Shown here: piece by piece, positions 61,831 through 64,000 of the stretch
Numbering within the stretch: position 1 is the first letter of the stretch
Layout of the letters: each line of letters opens with the position of its first letter
From: Siphonobacter sp. SORGH_AS_0500
GTDB lineage: Bacteria > Bacteroidota > Bacteroidia > Cytophagales > Spirosomataceae
Direction: 5' to 3'
NCBI RefSeq assembly: GCF_002838835.1
Contig: NZ_NHPP01000007.1
Coordinates: 124,001-188,000, forward strand
DNA: 64,000 nt
Notes under the pieces: model-generated
What the model was told of the DNA's origin: nothing
The model's input: only the letters and a program-made list of their open reading frames with translations
Databases searched by the model: none
Position numbers and translations under genes: made by a program

Positions 61831-64000
61831 TTAAAAACCAGCTTTCAACGTAACGCCTATGGTGCGGGGAGCCCCCTGTGCGACAGGCGATTGAGCTTTT
61901 ACCGTAGTGGCATAGGCAAACGTCAGGTAGCGAACATCGCCCATATTTTTACCCCAGACGCTGATTTCGACCGGGCCGTATTTTACCCCTGCGTTGAGAT
62001 TGATCAGACTAAACGGCTGCTGGATCAGGTCGTTGTAGTAGTTCATGTACTGCAAGCCCAGATACTTCCATTCGGGGGTCACGAAGAGAGCGGCTTTCTG
62101 GCCCAGCGTGTGCCGATACGTAGCGGCCAGACTGGTGCTGAGTTTGGGAGTGAAAATTTGGTGATTGCCCGCGTAGTCTTTGTTTTTGCCCGCTCCGTCA
62201 GATAGAATCAACGACTGGTACTTCGTATCGACCATGCCCAGATTGTAGTTCACCTCCAGTCCTTTCAGGGGAAGAGCGGTCAGTTCCAGTTCGAGGCCCT
62301 TGTTTTGCAGTTTTCCCACATTATCCGTGATCAGATCAGGGAAGGCCACGCTTTGCTGCTGATCTTTCCAGGCAACGTAGAACAGGGCCAGATTGGCTCG
62401 CAGGCGACGATTCAGCCACTCCGACTTGACGCCTACTTCGAAATTATCGGTGTACTCAGGCTTGTAATTCAGCTTGTTAGCCTGTGCGGTATACTGGTTA
62501 AAGCCCCCCGACCGATAGCCGCGTGAGTAGGTGGCGTAGGCCATCAGATCGGAAGTGGCTTTCAGCGAAAAGCCAAGCTTGGGCGACACGGCATCGTTAT
62601 GCCCGTCAATGGTTTTTTCGGGAGCAATCACCGTCGGCATTTCGCCCGGTTTGGCCATTTCGGTTCGATGCGTCAGCGTCCGGTTTTCGTAATCATACCG
62701 TAAGCCCGCAATCAGATCCAGTTTGCTGGTCAACGCATAGGTCGCGTGTACGTAAGCCGCCAGACCCTGTATTTTTTTGTCGGAGTAGATGAAGCTCGAA
62801 TAGGGTGCCCCCGGATAATAGGTAGCTGCATCGGCTCCGTAACGGTAAACGGTTTCGGCTTTTTTTCGGTCCATAAAGCCAAACAGTCCCGCCGTAAACC
62901 GAAGCTTTTCGTGCTGATTACTAACCAGCTTAAACTCCTGCGTAAGGGTGTTTTGTGGCTGGAAAGGCATTTCGTAAAGCATGAAGTCGGCAGGCGAATA
63001 ATCGACGTCATAATCCTGGTACGTATCGCTCATAAACGTATGGCCCGTCAGCGACGACAGTTCCATGCCCTTGAGTTGATACACCGCCTGCAAAGACGTC
63101 GTCACCAGCTTTCGCGTCTCCCGATTGGTACCGTTCTGGTTGATCGTCAGCGGCTGTTGCTCCGCCATCGACGCAAAGGTATAGGGGAAGGTTCCGGTGA
63201 TGTGGTTGTACTCACCCCGCGAATGAAGCGTAAAGGACAAGCGGTCCGAAACCAGGTATCGCAGATTCAGGCTTCCGCTGTAGGTTTCGGGTTTGTCAAA
63301 CTTTCTGCCCGTGTAGAGATTCGTAAAGAAACCGTTTCGGGTATCATAAATCCCTGAAAATCCAGCAAATAATTTGTGTTTAACGAGGGGCCCCGACAAC
63401 CCTGCTGCGTAGCGTTGTCGACTAAAATTACCCAGTGTAAGCTCCCCAAAACCGTGGGTCACATTGCCCGGTTTACTGGTAATGATATTGATTACCCCAC
63501 CCAAGGCATTACGTCCATAGAGCGTACTTTGTGGACCCCTCAGCACTTCTACCCGCTCGATATTCTGAATCTGCACCGAACTGGAATACCCGTCGAACAT
63601 CGGAATGCCATCGACATAAATCCCGACGACCGGATTCTGCGAAAACGTGTTTATGCCCCGAATGGAAGTCATTGTCAATGTTGGTGAACCCACGTTCATA
63701 CTCATCAGGTTAGGTACCGACATGAGCATATCGCCCATCTCCTGAATCCGGCGTTCCTGAATCTGCCGACTGCTGAGCGACGAAACCGACAGAGCCGTCC
63801 GCTGCTGCGTATTCGCGTATTTTTCAGCCGTAATGGTTACGGGACTTAGCTGTAACGTTTTGGTCGTAGCCGTCAGCACAACCGTAACTGTTTGGCCGTC
63901 GGCAACCGCAACTAGCTTGTGGTCAAACTGATAGTTCAGGCTGCTGGCCTGCAATTCGTAAGAGCCGGCGGGTATATTAGAGAAAGAAAAACGCCCCTGT
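61831..64000 (-). CDS. TonB-dependent receptor (partial, 5' end outside window)
   Basis: The frame is open from the window end to the stop at 61831. At the window edge it reads GRFSFSNIPAGSYELQAS, the end of a carboxypeptidase-like regulatory domain. The plug follows (RIQEMGDMLMSVPNLMSMN, IYVDGIPMFDG, VEVLRGPQSTLYGRNALGGVINI), then the barrel to a terminal strand ending in LKAGF. The style of the plug is that of siderophore or complex-nutrient receptors of the FecA/haem type. It leads a minus-strand operon with an ABC ATPase, permease/M1-like protein and MATE exporter. About the first 50-60 residues, including the signal peptide, are missing. Confidence 0.9.
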   Translation of the reverse strand, partial: QGRFSFSNIPAGSYELQASSLNYQFDHKLVAVADGQTVTVVLTATTKTLQLSPVTITAEKYANTQQRTALSVSSLSSRQIQERRIQEMGDMLMSVPNLMSMNVGSPTLTMTSIRGINTFSQNPVVGIYVDGIPMFDGYSSSVQIQNIERVEVLRGPQSTLYGRNALGGVINIITSKPGNVTHGFGELTLGNFSRQRYAAGLSGPLVKHKLFAGFSGIYDTRNGFFTNLYTGRKFDKPETYSGSLNLRYLVSDRLSFTLHSRGEYNHITGTFPYTFASMAEQQPLTINQNGTNRETRKLVTTSLQAVYQLKGMELSSLTGHTFMSDTYQDYDVDYSPADFMLYEMPFQPQNTLTQEFKLVSNQHEKLRFTAGLFGFMDRKKAETVYRYGADAATYYPGAPYSSFIYSDKKIQGLAAYVHATYALTSKLDLIAGLRYDYENRTLTHRTEMAKPGEMPTVIAPEKTIDGHNDAVSPKLGFSLKATSDLMAYATYSRGYRSGGFNQYTAQANKLNYKPEYTDNFEVGVKSEWLNRRLRANLALFYVAWKDQQQSVAFPDLITDNVGKLQNKGLELELTALPLKGLEVNYNLGMVDTKYQSLILSDGAGKNKDYAGNHQIFTPKLSTSLAATYRHTLGQKAALFVTPEWKYLGLQYMNYYNDLIQQPFSLINLNAGVKYGPVEISVWGKNMGDVRYLTFAYATTVKAQSPVAQGAPRTIGVTLKAGF

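Noticed and set aside
1-64000. CRISPR array, tRNA, rRNA or complete insertion sequence
   Set aside because: I looked for regularly spaced repeats, cloverleaf-like blocks and transposase motifs and saw none.

Overview
The window looks like chromosome from a Bacteroidota bacterium, most likely Cytophagales (Spirosoma/Dyadobacter/Siphonobacter-like). Reasons are the TonB receptors with carboxypeptidase-like N-terminal extensions, signal peptides ending in AQ, many promoters of the TAnnTTTG type, and families such as DUF4374, PepSY and HxlR typical of this group. The genus is inference. I found no rRNA, tRNA, CRISPR array or complete insertion sequence. LEFT PART (1-15.7 kb): a few hypothetical secreted proteins and a repeat-rich gap are followed by a large iron-acquisition region. 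A PchR-like AraC regulator diverges from a TonB receptor, a DUF4374 lipoprotein (frameshifted), a PepSY reductase-like membrane protein and a small membrane protein. On the minus strand lie a siderophore-interacting ferric reductase, a second PepSY protein (frameshifted near its C-terminus) and two small membrane proteins resembling DUF3649 and DUF3325. A second TonB receptor plus DUF4374 lipoprotein pair diverges from these. The set resembles two copies of the Bacteroides XusABC xenosiderophore system plus a periplasmic ferrisiderophore-reduction module. MIDDLE PART (15.7-56 kb): a dense accessory region of small one-component regulators (7 HxlR, 7 AraC, Crp, LysR, IclR), nearly all next to a redox or detoxification enzyme: SDR, MDR quinone reductase, NmrA-like, aldo/keto reductase, nitroreductase, flavodoxin-fold quinone reductase, AhpD, FAD monooxygenase, alpha/beta hydrolases, MFS. 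Two regulator-enzyme modules occur twice: HxlR-AraC-SDR, and Crp-HxlR-oxidoreductase. In both cases the paired promoters share a palindrome that I propose as the HxlR operator. A Zeta-like kinase with a tiny overlapping partner gene, and decayed XRE and SymE genes, lie at 35-36.5 kb. Fragments of the DUF4374 gene and of the NmrA gene at 14.3-17.6 kb reappear in decayed form at 38.56-38.98 kb. The ~21 kb between them may therefore have been inserted or rearranged between duplicated flanks. RIGHT PART (56-64 kb, minus strand): a probable operon of a TonB receptor (continuing past the window end), ABC ATPase, an ABC-2 permease fused to an M1-peptidase-like domain (interrupted by three frame changes and lacking the zinc motif), and a MATE exporter. 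Single-base or short indels interrupt at least five genes, and one gene has an in-frame stop. Either this assembly has residual indel errors or many genes here are decaying; the sequence alone cannot decide.
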